Positions 37,160-47,900 of a DNA stretch of 64,000 nt are shown in pieces (position 1 is the first letter of the stretch; each line of letters begins with the position of its first letter). The position numbers and the translations under genes are program-made. The stretch lies in assembly GCF_003943615.1 (NCBI RefSeq), contig NZ_RJPZ01000005.1:103824-167823 (forward strand), read 5' to 3'. A model generated the notes under the pieces. That model saw nothing but the letters and a program-made list of their open reading frames with translations. It was not told the origin of the DNA and made no database searches. The stretch comes from Streptococcus australis (GTDB lineage: Bacteria > Bacillota > Bacilli > Lactobacillales > Streptococcaceae).

Positions 37160-38002
37160 ATGACATGGAAAATTATTGCAGATTCTGGCTGTGATTATCG
37201 TACTTATGAAAGTGCTGCACCAGATACTAGCTTTGTTTCAGTTCCCCTTACCATTCAAGTTGGTGAGAGCATCTATACAGACGACGCGAATCTGGATACA
37301 GATAAAATGATGGAAGATATGTATGCAACGACTACTGCTTCCAAATCAGCTTGTCCTAGTCCTGATGACTATATGAGAGCCTTTGAGGGAGCTGACAATA
37401 TTATCGTTGTTACCATCACTGGTACTTTGTCTGGTAGCCACAATAGTGCTCAAGTCGCTAAAAAACTTTATCAAGAAGATCATCCGACTACCAACATTCA
37501 CGTGATTGATAGCTTATCAGCTGGTGGTGAAGTGGATTTAATCATTCGCAAACTCCATCAATTAATTGCCCAAGACCTTGACTTTGATCAAGTGGTCGAA
37601 GTCATCACCAAATACCAAGAGAAAACCAAACTGATCTTTGTCCTTGCTAAGGTCGATAATTTGGTCAAAAATGGTCGACTCAATAAAATTATCGGAACCG
37701 TTGTCGGTCTCTTAAATATCCGTATGGTCGGTCAAGCCAGCGATACCGGGACCCTTGAGCTTCTCCATAAAGCCCGTGGCCAAAAGAAAGCTATTTCCAC
37801 TACTTTTGAAGAAATGCTCAAAGCTGGCTACAAGGGGGGGCATATCACCATCGCTCACCGTCGCAATGATAAATTCGTAGAACAACTCTCTGCTTTGGTC
37901 CATGAAAAATACGCCAATGCGGATATCGAAGTCCTTCCGACCTCTGGTCTATGTAGCTTCTATGCTGAAGAAGGCGGCCTCTTAATCGGCTATGAAATCT
38001 AA
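37160..38002 (+). CDS. DegV-family fatty-acid-binding protein
   Basis: 280-residue DegV protein. The family segments are IIADSGCDYRTYE, VTITGTLSGSHNSA, IDSLSAGGEVDLII and the late HRRNDK. In Gram-positive bacteria such proteins (FakB) present fatty acids to the kinase FakA for phospholipid synthesis; fakA is not in the window. The start is the ATG at 37160, preceded by GAGGTAAT, 13 codons inside the longest frame. It is followed by the first copy of the dispersed repeat. Confidence 0.85.
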   Translation: MTWKIIADSGCDYRTYESAAPDTSFVSVPLTIQVGESIYTDDANLDTDKMMEDMYATTTASKSACPSPDDYMRAFEGADNIIVVTITGTLSGSHNSAQVAKKLYQEDHPTTNIHVIDSLSAGGEVDLIIRKLHQLIAQDLDFDQVVEVITKYQEKTKLIFVLAKVDNLVKNGRLNKIIGTVVGLLNIRMVGQASDTGTLELLHKARGQKKAISTTFEEMLKAGYKGGHITIAHRRNDKFVEQLSALVHEKYANADIEVLPTSGLCSFYAEEGGLLIGYEI

Positions 38003-38020
38003 ATCAACATAAATTCAAAA

Positions 38021-38197
38021 GAGGCTGGGACAAAAGTCCTAGCCTCTCAATTGTCCTTGGATTGTCGAGCAAGACGCAGTGGTTGAGTGGGCTCTACTAC
38101 GCTGATTTCATCAACTTTTACAGCCCTACTCAACTGTGCGGAGGTGGGACGACGAAATCGAATTCTAACGAATGACCGATTTCTATCCCACTCTCTT
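38021..38197. repeat. Dispersed intergenic repeat, copy 1 of 3
   Basis: About 177 bp, nearly identical to elements at 44172 and 60099. It has three hairpins: GAGGCTGGGAC/GTCCTAGCCTC at the left end, GGTTGAGTGGGCT pairing with AGCCCTACTCAAC in the middle, and GTGGGA/TCCCAC at the right end. It holds no coding frame and fills the gap between a plus-strand and a minus-strand gene. It resembles the non-autonomous small elements of streptococci but is not a BOX core that I recognise. Confidence 0.85.
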
Positions 38198-38199
38198 TT

Positions 38200-39846
38200 T
38201 TATTCACCAATTTCTTGGTTAAATTTGTAGAAAGTATTCTTATAAATAAGATAAGTCGCAAGAGTTCCAATACCCGCGATGAGAAGATAAATCACACTTG
38301 CAATCAAGGTGGTGAAAGCCTCAGCGGATAGATAGAAAGTAAAGCCTATTAGGACGAGCATGACGATAATAAAGACGAAAATCAACAACCCTCTTAAGGC
38401 AGCATTTCCTCTATTCCGGTTCATCAGATCCGTTACAGTCGACCAATTGGTCGTTAAGAGCTTGTAGTCTCGTCGAAAAGCGATCACACTCAAACTCAAA
38501 CTGGTCAAAAACCAAATCAAAAGCATAGCTAGAAGAGAGAGGGGATGAACCCCAAAGTAACTGGACACCCCTACTAAAAGCACAATCGGCAAAGCAGACT
38601 GAACAGAAAAGAGAATCCAAAACTTCTTCAAACAATAGTGTTTAAAATCAATCGGAAGGGCACGAAGATAAGCGAAATTTTCCCGCTCCAAGGAAATCCC
38701 GATACTGGTCAAGCTTTCTACAGAGTTGAATACTCCGATCATGAAAGCGATAAGAGACAAAGGAAGTAAATATTGGGGCGTGAGGTAGTTTTCAATTTGA
38801 AGGGAAGCTCGCGATGCCCCTAAAAACAAGCCAAAGGTGAAAAGATAAGGAAAGATCGCCATCATAAAGATGACCTGCGTCAGCAAGGTACCATCACTCA
38901 GAAGCCGTTTATGATAGGAAACGGTAAAGCGATGGAAGGCCTTCTGATCTCCTACCTTCATCTGGCTCACCCGCTCCTTGACCGCATGGCTGGAAGAAAC
39001 CTCAAGGGCAGCATCATAGAAATGAGGCAAGACCTGACTTTTGACCAGTAAAATGAGGACTGCTAAAACCAGGACCCAAGCCAACATCCCAAGCAGAGCA
39101 CCTGAATCCAAAGGATTCAAGATAAAGGTATGAAAGACCTCTATCGGAGGGAAAATACTTGGTTGAGTAACCAGATCACCAGCTACCGAATGCTCTGATT
39201 GGAGCATATTGATATAGAGATAAGCTCCAATGGAAATAAGACTACTCAAGCCAATGATGACGTTTGACACCAAACTCGTGTGCTTCTTAAAGATAGCCGA
39301 TTTGGTAATCAAGTGGGATAAGAACAAGGTGCCCAAGAAGAGGATGGAGAGGAGAATCATGGCACAAAGAAGGCCAAGAAAGAGCCCCACTAGGATATTT
39401 CCCCCTGCTTGGATAGGCAGGATGATGAAATAACTGATCATTGGAAGCAAGGCCATCAAGAGCACTAAAATGACTGAAATACTCTTTCCTGCAATGACTT
39501 CTGCATCCGAAAAAGCATAAGGACGGTAAAATTGCAAATCCTTGCTCTCGTAAAAAACATTGTAAAAACTCATCAAGCCTTGGGAGATCGTCAAGAGCCC
39601 AAAGAGTGTAATCATATTGACAAAGGGACCAGGGCTAGAGACGAAATTATTGGCACTCGAGAGAATCCCAAAAAGGAAAAGATAAAGAAGACCAATAAAA
39701 ATATAGGTCCGAATGGACTGGGCAGAAACATTCACCTTTCTAGTCGGATTCTTTTCCTGCTTCTTACGAAATTTCGCTAATTGTGCAGGTTGAGTAGCAT
39801 AGATGATGTTGACATCCACTAGGCGACGAACCATCTTAAGACGCAT
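38200..39846 (-). CDS. ABC exporter membrane subunit
   Basis: 548-residue polytopic membrane protein with about 12-14 hydrophobic segments and a soluble N-terminal ~45 residues (AQLAKFRKKQEKNPTRK). It fits the large putative ABC exporter permease family found with single ATPases in Firmicutes. Its start lies 11 bp inside the ATPase gene, with GAGGTGAG upstream, so the two form one transporter. The substrate is unknown. Its stop touches the right end of repeat copy 1. Confidence 0.8.
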   Translation of the reverse strand: MRLKMVRRLVDVNIIYATQPAQLAKFRKKQEKNPTRKVNVSAQSIRTYIFIGLLYLFLFGILSSANNFVSSPGPFVNMITLFGLLTISQGLMSFYNVFYESKDLQFYRPYAFSDAEVIAGKSISVILVLLMALLPMISYFIILPIQAGGNILVGLFLGLLCAMILLSILFLGTLFLSHLITKSAIFKKHTSLVSNVIIGLSSLISIGAYLYINMLQSEHSVAGDLVTQPSIFPPIEVFHTFILNPLDSGALLGMLAWVLVLAVLILLVKSQVLPHFYDAALEVSSSHAVKERVSQMKVGDQKAFHRFTVSYHKRLLSDGTLLTQVIFMMAIFPYLFTFGLFLGASRASLQIENYLTPQYLLPLSLIAFMIGVFNSVESLTSIGISLERENFAYLRALPIDFKHYCLKKFWILFSVQSALPIVLLVGVSSYFGVHPLSLLAMLLIWFLTSLSLSVIAFRRDYKLLTTNWSTVTDLMNRNRGNAALRGLLIFVFIIVMLVLIGFTFYLSAEAFTTLIASVIYLLIAGIGTLATYLIYKNTFYKFNQEIGE

Positions 39847-40579
39847 CTGGACTCACCTCTTCTCTTCGACCAGCAAGTCCAAGATAGATGGACTCTAGAC
39901 TTTGTTCTGGGTGTTGTCCCTTCAGTTCCTCGATGGTTCCATAAAAGATGAGGTTTCCCTTCTTCAGGATGGCAATCTTATCACAGAGTTGCTCTGCCAC
40001 TTCGAGGACATGGGTTGAAAAGATAACGGTATTCCCCTTATCTGCATGTTCCCGCATCATCTGCTTCAGGTCATAGGAGGCTTGTGGATCCAAACCAGTC
40101 ATTGGCTCATCTAGAACCCAGATGGCTGGATCAGATAGGAGAGCTCCGATAACAAAGACCTTCTGGCGCATCCCATGAGAGAAAGACTCGATGACCTCAT
40201 AGCGATGACTAGTAAAGTCAAAAAGATTGAGCAACTGCTCCAAGCGCTGATCACATTCCTCTTGGCTCATATCATAGGAAGTAGCAACCAACTCCCAAAA
40301 TTCATTGGCTGTCAAACGTAGAAAAAGATCTGGCGAATCGGCTACATAACCAATTTTCTTTTTGATTTCTAATCGATTGCTGTAGAGATCCTTCCCATCG
40401 ACTAGAATGCTACCTGTCGTCGGTGTAATGACACTGACCAGGCTCTTAATGGTCGTTGATTTTCCAGCACCATTATGGCCAATCAAGCCGACAATTTGCC
40501 CATCTTCAATGGTCAGATTCAAGTGGTTCAAGGCCAGATGCCCATCGTAATCTTTTGTGACTCCTTGAAATTCAATCAT
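39836..40579 (-). CDS. ABC exporter ATPase
   Basis: 247-residue ATPase: Walker A GLIGHNGAGKSTTIKSL, signature SFSHGMRQKVFVIGAL, Walker B AIWVLDEPMTGLDP, H-loop STHVLE. The signature has His for the usual Gly in SGG, common in the ABC-2 exporter subfamily. It is transcribed from a near-consensus promoter at 40665-40637 and coupled to the permease gene. Confidence 0.9.
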   Translation of the reverse strand: MIEFQGVTKDYDGHLALNHLNLTIEDGQIVGLIGHNGAGKSTTIKSLVSVITPTTGSILVDGKDLYSNRLEIKKKIGYVADSPDLFLRLTANEFWELVATSYDMSQEECDQRLEQLLNLFDFTSHRYEVIESFSHGMRQKVFVIGALLSDPAIWVLDEPMTGLDPQASYDLKQMMREHADKGNTVIFSTHVLEVAEQLCDKIAILKKGNLIFYGTIEELKGQHPEQSLESIYLGLAGRREEVSPDAS

Positions 40580-40636
40580 AGCTTCTCCTATTCCACTTCC
40601 CTGATGAAGGAAAACGGTGTACTTATTTTACCCTAT

Positions 40637-40665
40637 ATTTTATGCCTCTTTTCCTCTTTTGTCAA
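40637..40665 (-). promoter_or_regulatory. Promoter of the ABC exporter operon
   Basis: TTGACA (40665-40660), 17-base spacer, TAAAAT (40642-40637) on the minus strand. Confidence 0.75.
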
Positions 40666-40680
40666 TGGAAAACTCAAGTA

Positions 40681-42309
40681 TTAGAGCAATTCATCCAAGT
40701 GGTAGAGAAGGCCAAAGAGATAACTAGGAATGGTATCTAGGAGATCCTCCCTAAAGACCCGCTCCCCTCTTTGGTGAAGTTCCTTGCCCCAAGGCCCTAA
40801 ATTGACCGCAGGCACTTGGATCTGTGCAATGTTTTCGAGATCCAACTCGTAAACTTGAGAAGGACTAGCTAAACTATCCAATACGACTTGATAGCTTGCT
40901 AAATCTCTCTCCAAGGCACAATAACTGGTGTCGCAAATGCCCATGAAGTACTCTTCCACCTTCAGTGACAAGCCCCTGCTTTCCAAATAGTGGCGATAAT
41001 CATCTACTAGACTACCAATTTTTAGACTGATATTCGGTAAAGACCGACAATTCATAGAAGGGTAATAAGGTGGAGCAAAGCCTATAACCACCAGAGGTTT
41101 TTTCTCACTCAAAAACTCTAAGAAACTTTGAATCTGCTGGATGGCAATGATTTGATAGCTGACTCCTGATAAGAAAGCTTGATAGGCTCTTTGCTCACAC
41201 TGGTCTTGGAAGCTTGAAAATCCTTCCTTCTTTTGGCAACGATCCAGCAATTCTTGATAGCTGATCACCCTTGGCTGAGAGATCACATGGTCTTGCCCTG
41301 CTTGGTCCTGAAGGGACAGGTATTTGACATAAAATTCATCGACTGCTTCCTGGCTCAACTCTTTGATGCGTTGCAACAATTCTTGAGGGGTCTTTTTCAG
41401 ATGCAGAACGCTGAAATAGCCGGCAGCATGAAGGACAGTCGACACATCATATTGATCCTTCAAATCCCTCAGATATGACCAAGAAGGAAGGGGAGACCGC
41501 TCACCCAGAGCATGATCAGATAAGTCTGGGTGAAGGTCCAATTTTGATGCGACTGCTATTAGGAGAGAGAGGGCGTTGATTCCTTTGAGGGGCTCTTTCA
41601 TATGAGACAAAACTCCTTGGGCGACAACGACTGGCATCAGCTTGCCAACCGTTCCGATATGAAGAACTTTCTCCTTGTCACTCCCTGCTTCAAAGGGCTC
41701 TGAATCCACTGCTAACACATAGTCCAAGTCAAACTCATCTTTTAACTGACAGAGTAGACCCAAGGCTCCTCTCATCCCACGTGAATAAGACTCCTCATCT
41801 CCCACAGATAGATAAAGCAAATTAACCTGACCTCCAGCTAGATCTGAGGCATAGGCTTCTAGGACTCCTAGCTGGAGCGCTAAGGCCGCCTTCATGTCAC
41901 AAGAACCTCGTCCGAATTGCCATTGGCGAGAATTTAGATCCTCCTGCATTTCTGATCGAAAATCGAGGTCCTTTAAGGCTTGAACCAGTGCCTCAGAATC
42001 CAAAGCTATAGGTGCTAGGGGACCGTAATCTTCTAGATCTACCGTATCGTGGTGGTGAAAAAGAATCACTGTCTTTTTCTTTCCCTTATCGACCAAAGCC
42101 CAGTTGACACTCCGATGGAGATGATCATTGGGAAGAGGGTAGCGACCAAAGTGATGGAGGTGAGTCTGAAAATATGGAATAGCACCAATTCGCTGGTCTA
42201 AATAATCCTCAATGGCGCGCTCACTTTCGGTATTGGTAAAGCTGGGAATTGCCATAGCTTCTTGAAATATAGTGGCAATTTGTTCTTGGAACTTTTCTAT
42301 GGATCTCAA
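40681..42309 (-). CDS. RocB-like M20 peptidase
   Basis: 542-residue zinc peptidase of family M20. The first metal His/Asp are in ILFHHHDTVDLEDYG, the bridging region is in GRGSCDMKAALALQ, and the catalytic Glu is in LSVGDEESYSRG. At 542 residues it is longer than the common ~400-residue M20 enzymes and matches the RocB group named from the Bacillus arginine-degradation cluster, whose role is unproven. It stands alone here; no arginine genes are nearby. It probably acts on peptides or acylated amino acids in the cytoplasm. Confidence 0.85.
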   Translation of the reverse strand: MRSIEKFQEQIATIFQEAMAIPSFTNTESERAIEDYLDQRIGAIPYFQTHLHHFGRYPLPNDHLHRSVNWALVDKGKKKTVILFHHHDTVDLEDYGPLAPIALDSEALVQALKDLDFRSEMQEDLNSRQWQFGRGSCDMKAALALQLGVLEAYASDLAGGQVNLLYLSVGDEESYSRGMRGALGLLCQLKDEFDLDYVLAVDSEPFEAGSDKEKVLHIGTVGKLMPVVVAQGVLSHMKEPLKGINALSLLIAVASKLDLHPDLSDHALGERSPLPSWSYLRDLKDQYDVSTVLHAAGYFSVLHLKKTPQELLQRIKELSQEAVDEFYVKYLSLQDQAGQDHVISQPRVISYQELLDRCQKKEGFSSFQDQCEQRAYQAFLSGVSYQIIAIQQIQSFLEFLSEKKPLVVIGFAPPYYPSMNCRSLPNISLKIGSLVDDYRHYLESRGLSLKVEEYFMGICDTSYCALERDLASYQVVLDSLASPSQVYELDLENIAQIQVPAVNLGPWGKELHQRGERVFREDLLDTIPSYLFGLLYHLDELL

Positions 42310-42610
42310 TGGAGACCTCCTTTTAATGATAATAGCTATCTCTCCTAGAAAGAGTCTATATTACCTCTATTCTAGGACCTTCAACCTGCTTTCAAACAGG
42401 ATCACAACTAAACTTACAGCAGGGAAAAATCTCTGGACTTTCCTTCCTGTAAATCAATTGATGGAGACACTTTTTCGACCTGCAGGGTCTTCTAAGACAG
42501 ATTAAGTGAACTTGAAGCAAAATGAAAAATAGTTCCTCATTATGTTTCCAAATTCCCTTCTTTTTCTCATGTGAGATCTATCTTTGTGCCTATTTATCCT
42601 CCATGACATA

Positions 42611-42626
42611 AAGACAGCGCTTTCGA
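42611..42626 (+). promoter_or_regulatory. Weak cre-like site upstream of the amylase promoter
   Basis: AAGACAGCGCTTTCGA keeps the central GCGCT core of the CcpA site but has about three mismatches to WTGNNARCGNWWWCAW. It ends 12 bases upstream of the -35. Confidence 0.4.
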
Positions 42627-42638
42627 GAGCATAAACCT

Positions 42639-42667
42639 TTGCTCTATCCTTTCATTTTTGGTAAAAT
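42639..42667 (+). promoter_or_regulatory. Promoter of the amylase gene
   Basis: TTGCTC (42639-42644), 17-base spacer, TAAAAT (42662-42667) preceded by TGG (extended -10). Confidence 0.65.
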
Positions 42668-42697
42668 AAGGCATTAATTCACGAAAGATGAGAACAA

Positions 42698-44149
42698 ATG
42701 GAAAATCAAACCTTAATGCAATATTTTGAATGGTACTTACCTTCCGATGGTCAACACTGGTCCCGCTTAGCTGCAGATGCTCCTCACCTAGCAGACTTGG
42801 GTATTTGTAAAATTTGGATGCCTCCTGCTTTTAAAGCCACTTCTGCCAATGATGTCGGCTACGGCGTCTATGACCTTTTTGACCTTGGAGAATTCGACCA
42901 AAAAGGAACTGTTCGGACCAAATATGGTTTCAAAGAGGACTATCTGCAAGCCATCCAAGCCTTAAAAGAAGCTGGAATCCAGCCCATGGCCGATGTCGTT
43001 CTCAACCATAAAGCAGCTGCCGATGGTTTAGAAACATTTGAAGTAGTCGAAGTGGACCCTAACGATCGGACCATCGTCTTGACAGAGCCTTTTACGATCA
43101 AAGGTTGGACAAAATTTACCTTTGATGGTCGTAATGGAGCCTACAATGACTTCCACTGGCATTGGTACCACTTTACCGGTACCGACTACGATGCTTCCCG
43201 GAAAAAAAGTGGGATTTACCAGATCCAAGGGGACAACAAAGGTTGGGCACATGATGATCTCGTTGACAATGAAAATGGAAACTACGATTACCTCATGTAT
43301 GCCGATATCGACTTTAAACACCCAGAAGTCATCGAAAACCTCAACCAATGGGCTTCATGGTTTATCGAAACCACTGTAGTGCAAGGTTTCCGTCTAGATG
43401 CGGTCAAACACATCGACTCCTTCTTCATGAAGAACTTCATCCAACAAATCACCGACAAGTATGGAGAAGATTTCTATGTATTTGGTGAGTTTTGGAATGG
43501 GGACGAGCAAAGCAACAATGACTACCTAGCCAGCATTGACTACCAATTTGACTTAGTGGATGTAGCTCTCCACCATAACCTCTTTAGAGCGAGCCAAGAA
43601 GGGGAAAACTTTGATTTAACAACTATTTTCAATGGTACTCTCGCAAGCAATCATCCAGAAAGTGCGGTAACCTTTGTCGATAATCACGATACCCAAAGAG
43701 GACAAGCCTTAGAGTCCACAGTCGGTGAATGGTTCAAGCCTGCTGCTTACGCCCTCATTCTCCTTCGCGAGGCTGGTCTCCCATGTGTCTTTTATGGAGA
43801 CTATTACGGGATTTCAGGTGAGTTTGCCCAGCAAGATTTCCAAGCGGAGCTTGATCAACTCCTTCGTATCCGCAAAGACTTAGCCTACGGTGAACAAAGA
43901 GACTACTTTGACGATCCTAACTGTATTGGTTGGACCCGCTCTGGAACTGAAGAGTCTGCTCCTATCGCCTGCGTCATTTCAAATGCTGCCGCATCCGCTA
44001 AACGGATGGAAATTGGCCAAGCCTATGCAGGACGGACCTACTACGACGCTTTAGGAAATGAACAAGATACCATTCAAATTGAAGAAGACGGTTGGGCTGA
44101 TTTTCCAGTTTCAGACCGCTCTGTCAGCGTATGGGTTCTGGCAGACTAA
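42698..44149 (+). CDS. Cytoplasmic alpha-amylase (GH13)
   Basis: 483-residue alpha-amylase without a signal peptide, so it acts inside the cell on maltodextrins or glycogen. The GH13 regions are ADVVLNHKAAAD (region I), GFRLDAVKHIDSF with the nucleophile Asp (region II), FVFGEFWNG-type YVFGEFWNG with the acid Glu (region III), and VTFVDNHDTQRGQ with the third Asp (region IV). The N-terminal TLMQYFEWYLPSDGQHW is typical of the liquefying bacterial type (GH13_5). Monocistronic, followed by repeat copy 2. Confidence 0.94.
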   Translation: MENQTLMQYFEWYLPSDGQHWSRLAADAPHLADLGICKIWMPPAFKATSANDVGYGVYDLFDLGEFDQKGTVRTKYGFKEDYLQAIQALKEAGIQPMADVVLNHKAAADGLETFEVVEVDPNDRTIVLTEPFTIKGWTKFTFDGRNGAYNDFHWHWYHFTGTDYDASRKKSGIYQIQGDNKGWAHDDLVDNENGNYDYLMYADIDFKHPEVIENLNQWASWFIETTVVQGFRLDAVKHIDSFFMKNFIQQITDKYGEDFYVFGEFWNGDEQSNNDYLASIDYQFDLVDVALHHNLFRASQEGENFDLTTIFNGTLASNHPESAVTFVDNHDTQRGQALESTVGEWFKPAAYALILLREAGLPCVFYGDYYGISGEFAQQDFQAELDQLLRIRKDLAYGEQRDYFDDPNCIGWTRSGTEESAPIACVISNAAASAKRMEIGQAYAGRTYYDALGNEQDTIQIEEDGWADFPVSDRSVSVWVLAD

Positions 44150-44171
44150 CTAGAAAATGAAATCGACTGAA

Positions 44172-44348
44172 GAGGCTGGGACAAAAGTTCTAGCCTTTCA
44201 ATTTTTTTGGATTGTCGAGCAAGACGCAGTGGTTGAGTGGGCTCTACTATGCTGATTTCATCAGCTATTACAGCCCTACTCAACTGTGCAGAGCTGGGAC
44301 GACGAAATCGAATTCTAACGAGTGACCGATTTCTGTCCCACTCTCTTT
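44172..44348. repeat. Dispersed intergenic repeat, copy 2 of 3
   Basis: About 177 bp, slightly diverged from copies 1 and 3 (for example GTTCTAGCCTTTC at the left end breaks the terminal stem, and GCAGAGCTGGGAC replaces GCGGAGGTGGGAC). The three-hairpin layout is kept. It lies between the convergent amylase and trxA genes. Confidence 0.85.
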
Positions 44349-44443
44349 CTTCTATTTTATAGCAAACTACAGGTTCATTCTAACACCTTAGGAAAGCGCT
44401 GTCAATTCTTTATCTGATTCTGTTAACAACTTCATGAAAGAAA

Positions 44444-44481
44444 AAACTCGCTCACTTCCTCGGTTGGAAATGAACGAGTTT
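44444..44481 (-). terminator. Terminator after trxA
   Basis: Long hairpin with AAACTCG/CGAGTTT base and TCA/TGA, TTCC/GGAA inner pairs separated by single mismatches; the minus strand ends in TTTTTTC. Confidence 0.8.
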
Positions 44482-44512
44482 AATCATCTAAGAAGCAAGG
44501 GCTTCTTTTCTG

Positions 44513-44827
44513 TTAGCTTAATTCTGCAACAATCGCTTTGAGTTGTTCTTTGGTATGAACACCAGCGACTTGTTTCACCACTTGGCCATCTTTCTTGAAT
44601 AAGAGAGTTGGGATGGACATGATGCCGAAGTTGCGAGCAGTGTTTGGATTTTCATCCACATCCATCTTAAAGATTTTCAAGTCATCTTCATGGATTTCTT
44701 CTGCCAACTGTTCTAGGATTGGTGCCTGCATTCGGCAAGGACCACACCAAGTTGCCCAGAAGTCGACCAAGACCAAACCTTGGCTAGTTTCTTGTTCAAA
44801 TGTTGCATCTGTTAGTACGTGTACCAT
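44513..44827 (-). CDS. trxA: TrxA, thioredoxin
   Basis: 104-residue thioredoxin. The redox motif WCGPC is at about residues 28-32 (WATWCGPCRMQAP), the cis-Pro is in MSIPTLLFKKDG, and the C terminus has the Gly-rich VAGVHTKEQL. It reduces cytoplasmic disulfides and feeds ribonucleotide reductase and peroxidases; thioredoxin reductase is elsewhere. AAAGGAGG precedes the ATG. Monocistronic. Confidence 0.95.
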   Translation of the reverse strand: MVHVLTDATFEQETSQGLVLVDFWATWCGPCRMQAPILEQLAEEIHEDDLKIFKMDVDENPNTARNFGIMSIPTLLFKKDGQVVKQVAGVHTKEQLKAIVAELS

Positions 44828-44920
44828 AGTTCCTCCTTTGATCAGTGATTTCCACTAATCTCTTATTGATAGTTCTATTCTACACCAAAATTCAAGTTTT
44901 TAGAAATATTTGCTACGTTC

Positions 44921-47900
44921 TCAGCCTTGGACATCTTCTTTCTTTTTCTTCCAGAAAAGAAGGCTAGACAAGAGGAGGGTACCTAACCCATAGAATCCTA
45001 TCCATTCCTCTTCCGTGCCTGTTTGAGGAAGCTGACCTGCTTTTTCTTGTGCTGGAGTTGCTTCTTTAACCGTCTCAGAGACAAATGTTTGTCCATAAGC
45101 AACAGATAGAGATTCTGGTTTTGCAGTTTCTTTCTCAGCCGTTTTGACGAGAGGACGAAGATTTGGACTAGCAGGAATCTCTGATTTATCATATCTTTCA
45201 GGCTCTGGAAGGACTGGCAGATGGTATTCTTCGATGTAATGAACTGCTGGTTCTACTAATTTTGCCCCTTGGATCTCAGGAAGATTGGCATAATCTGTAT
45301 CACTGGCATGAGGAAGATAAGAAGCCACTTGTGAACGAGTACCTTCTACGATTGGAATTGTCGCACGGATCGAATCCGTCTTGAAGGTCACTTCGTAAGG
45401 ATTCTCAACAGTTAGGTCTGATGGATCATAAGTATTGAAGACTAGGGCTAGCTTGTGGCCCTTTTTAACCGTATAAAGGTTTGGTTGGAGATGGACCGTA
45501 TAGTCGTGGAATTCTCCAACTTTTGGCTCGATGCTATTTCTTGAGCTAGCTGAATCATAGCCAGACTCAGGATTGGCTAGGTTGATCCAACCTTTAGCAA
45601 TGACCTTGTATTTTGTCTTTATGGTCTCAAACTCTGCTACAGAGAGATTAGAGAGGGTACTACCCATCCAGAAGCCATCTGCTTTTTTATCCGCCTTAAC
45701 CCCACCGTTGCCGACCACATCAAATTCTTCATCCGATACGTCGACTAAAAGAGCATTGATTTGGAAGTTCTTTCCTTTCCCCTTAGCAAGGGCTGCCTTG
45801 AAGTGTACAGGGATATGTCCTTTGATAGTAGTGTCTTCTGTCACTTCTGATACAAAGGTCATGTTGGCTTTTGAAGAGCCTTGGCTCACAGTTTCATCGC
45901 GCTTGGCAACTTCTACACCAGCTCCTGCATAATCGCTCGAAATCGTTTCTTCCAAGCGTTTCGACTGAGCATTGAGGAAGAGACGCTGCGAGGTCTTCCA
46001 ATTATCATACGTAGTCCACTTGCTTGGATCATAGTTGTTTTGCGCCAAGACAGCTGGTAGATTTTCGACCTGATTCTCCACTCCATAGAGGTAATGGGTC
46101 AACCAGGTATTGAGCAGGTCATAGAAATCTTGGCCATTAGCCTGAATACCATAACCACGGGACATAGCTGCTGGATAGACGTGGTCTCCTTGATGGAGAT
46201 AGAGTTTGACATTTTGTCCTGCCTTCTTAAGGGCATCGTACATGAGTTCAAAATGCTTGGTCTTGACATTGTCATCATTTAAGCCATGAACCAGGAGGGC
46301 ACTGGTCTTGAATTTTTCAGGATTGAGGGTATAATCCCGTTCCTTCCAGACATCGCTATAATTGCGTTCATGCGCATTTTGATCCTTGTTGAGCTGGTTG
46401 ATGTAGTTGGCATAATTTTGCCAAATGCCGGCCCAGTCAGCTTCATCCAGGATCCGAGTCCCTACGTAGAGGGACAACCAAGAAAGATCACTGTATGGTG
46501 GGTTGCCATAGGCTGTTCCTTGACTGTTAAAATAGTCATACCAAGAAGCGATCCCAGCAGCTGGTACGATGGTCTTCAAACCTTCGACTCCTGTACTTGC
46601 GACACCAAAGGTTGTGGTTCCAGCCCAGGATAGCCCGGTCATGGCGACATTTCCTGTAGCCCAGTCTGCCTTGATTTCGACATTGCTAGTCTTATCTGTG
46701 TAGGCCTTGCGCTTGCCATTGACCCACTCGATAATATTCTTGAAGGCATTGATTTCGAGATCAGACCCTGTCGTATTGAATCCTTCTGATCCCTTAGTTC
46801 CTAGACCAGCACTAGAGATAAAGGCATAGCCTCTGACCAAGAAATAGTCATACCAGTTCAAGTTTTCGTAGTCATAGATGTACTCGTAGGGACTGTAGTA
46901 ATACCAATCCGAAGCCTTGGCTTTCTTGGCTGCTTCGACTGTCGAAGAGCTTCCGACTGCCTGGCGTTTAGCTGGTTGCTCCCGCAATTTCTTCATATCG
47001 TAAGAGCCATCTGTCGGCAAGCCCAAGCTTTCAAGGGTCACATTGTTCTCATCCAAGGTTCCTGCTACATATGGACGCGCTTCGAGAATGGTCGCCGCCT
47101 TAAAGTCTCCCCTGGCCACAGCCTTAGGTAACTGGACAATGGCCTTGACTAAGTCAGGCTTGCCATCCCCATCTGTATCATAATCGGTCTCTACATAGAC
47201 CGGGAAGCGAACAATTTCGCTATCCTCATAGTGATAGTCTTCATCTGCTTTTTCCCCTGTAGTATAAGGGAAGATGGGTTGAGCCCGCCCATTCAAAAAG
47301 AGAGGAGCTTTCTTTTCAGAGCGATAGGCATCATAGAGCTTTTTAGCAATACTGTACATATTGGTTAGCTCTTCTTGACTGACCTTACGATTCAAGTCTT
47401 CTTGAGTGCTAATCATTCCTAAACTCTTCGCAAAGCGTTCCCGATCCACAGCTGATTGACCAGCCTGCTTGGGATCCTTCGCAGCCCACTGAAGCAATTC
47501 ATCAACAGCATCTTGAACGGTTAATTCCTTGTTCTTGAGATCACTATTTACCAAGCTGCCTGTATAAGAAGTTAAGGCTTGTCCTGTTGCTGGAGAAGCT
47601 GCTCTTGTTGAAGCTGCAGGGCTAGCTTGTTCGCTTGTTCCTTGAGGCGCCTGTGGGATATTTGTTTTCTCAACAGTCGTAAGATCCTTGTCTTGACCAA
47701 CTTGCTTGTCGACCTTCTCCGTCTCTGTCGGATCTATTGGACTCGCTATTGTTGGTTCAGAAGTCACGTCTTCCTTCTTTTGATCCACACTTGGGACTGA
47801 TGCAGTCTGATCCGCTTGAGATTGGGAAGCTGCTCCTTCAGAAGCTACAGGCTCCGGAACCACCTGAGTCACCACTTCTTTCGTTGGAGAAAGCTCTGGT

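Larger units (their letters stand above)
42310..42697. other. 388-bp intergenic region upstream of the amylase gene
   Basis: It holds the divergent starts of the M20 peptidase and amylase genes. Near the amylase side are a promoter (42639-42667) and a CcpA-like site (42611-42626). The central ~250 bp is AT-rich with no convincing frame, hairpin or repeat. Confidence 0.6.

Noticed and set aside
44391..44404. GGAAAGCGCTGTCA, a cre-like sequence between the amylase and trxA genes
   Set aside because: It lies between two gene 3' ends with no promoter or start downstream on either strand, so a regulatory role is not supported.
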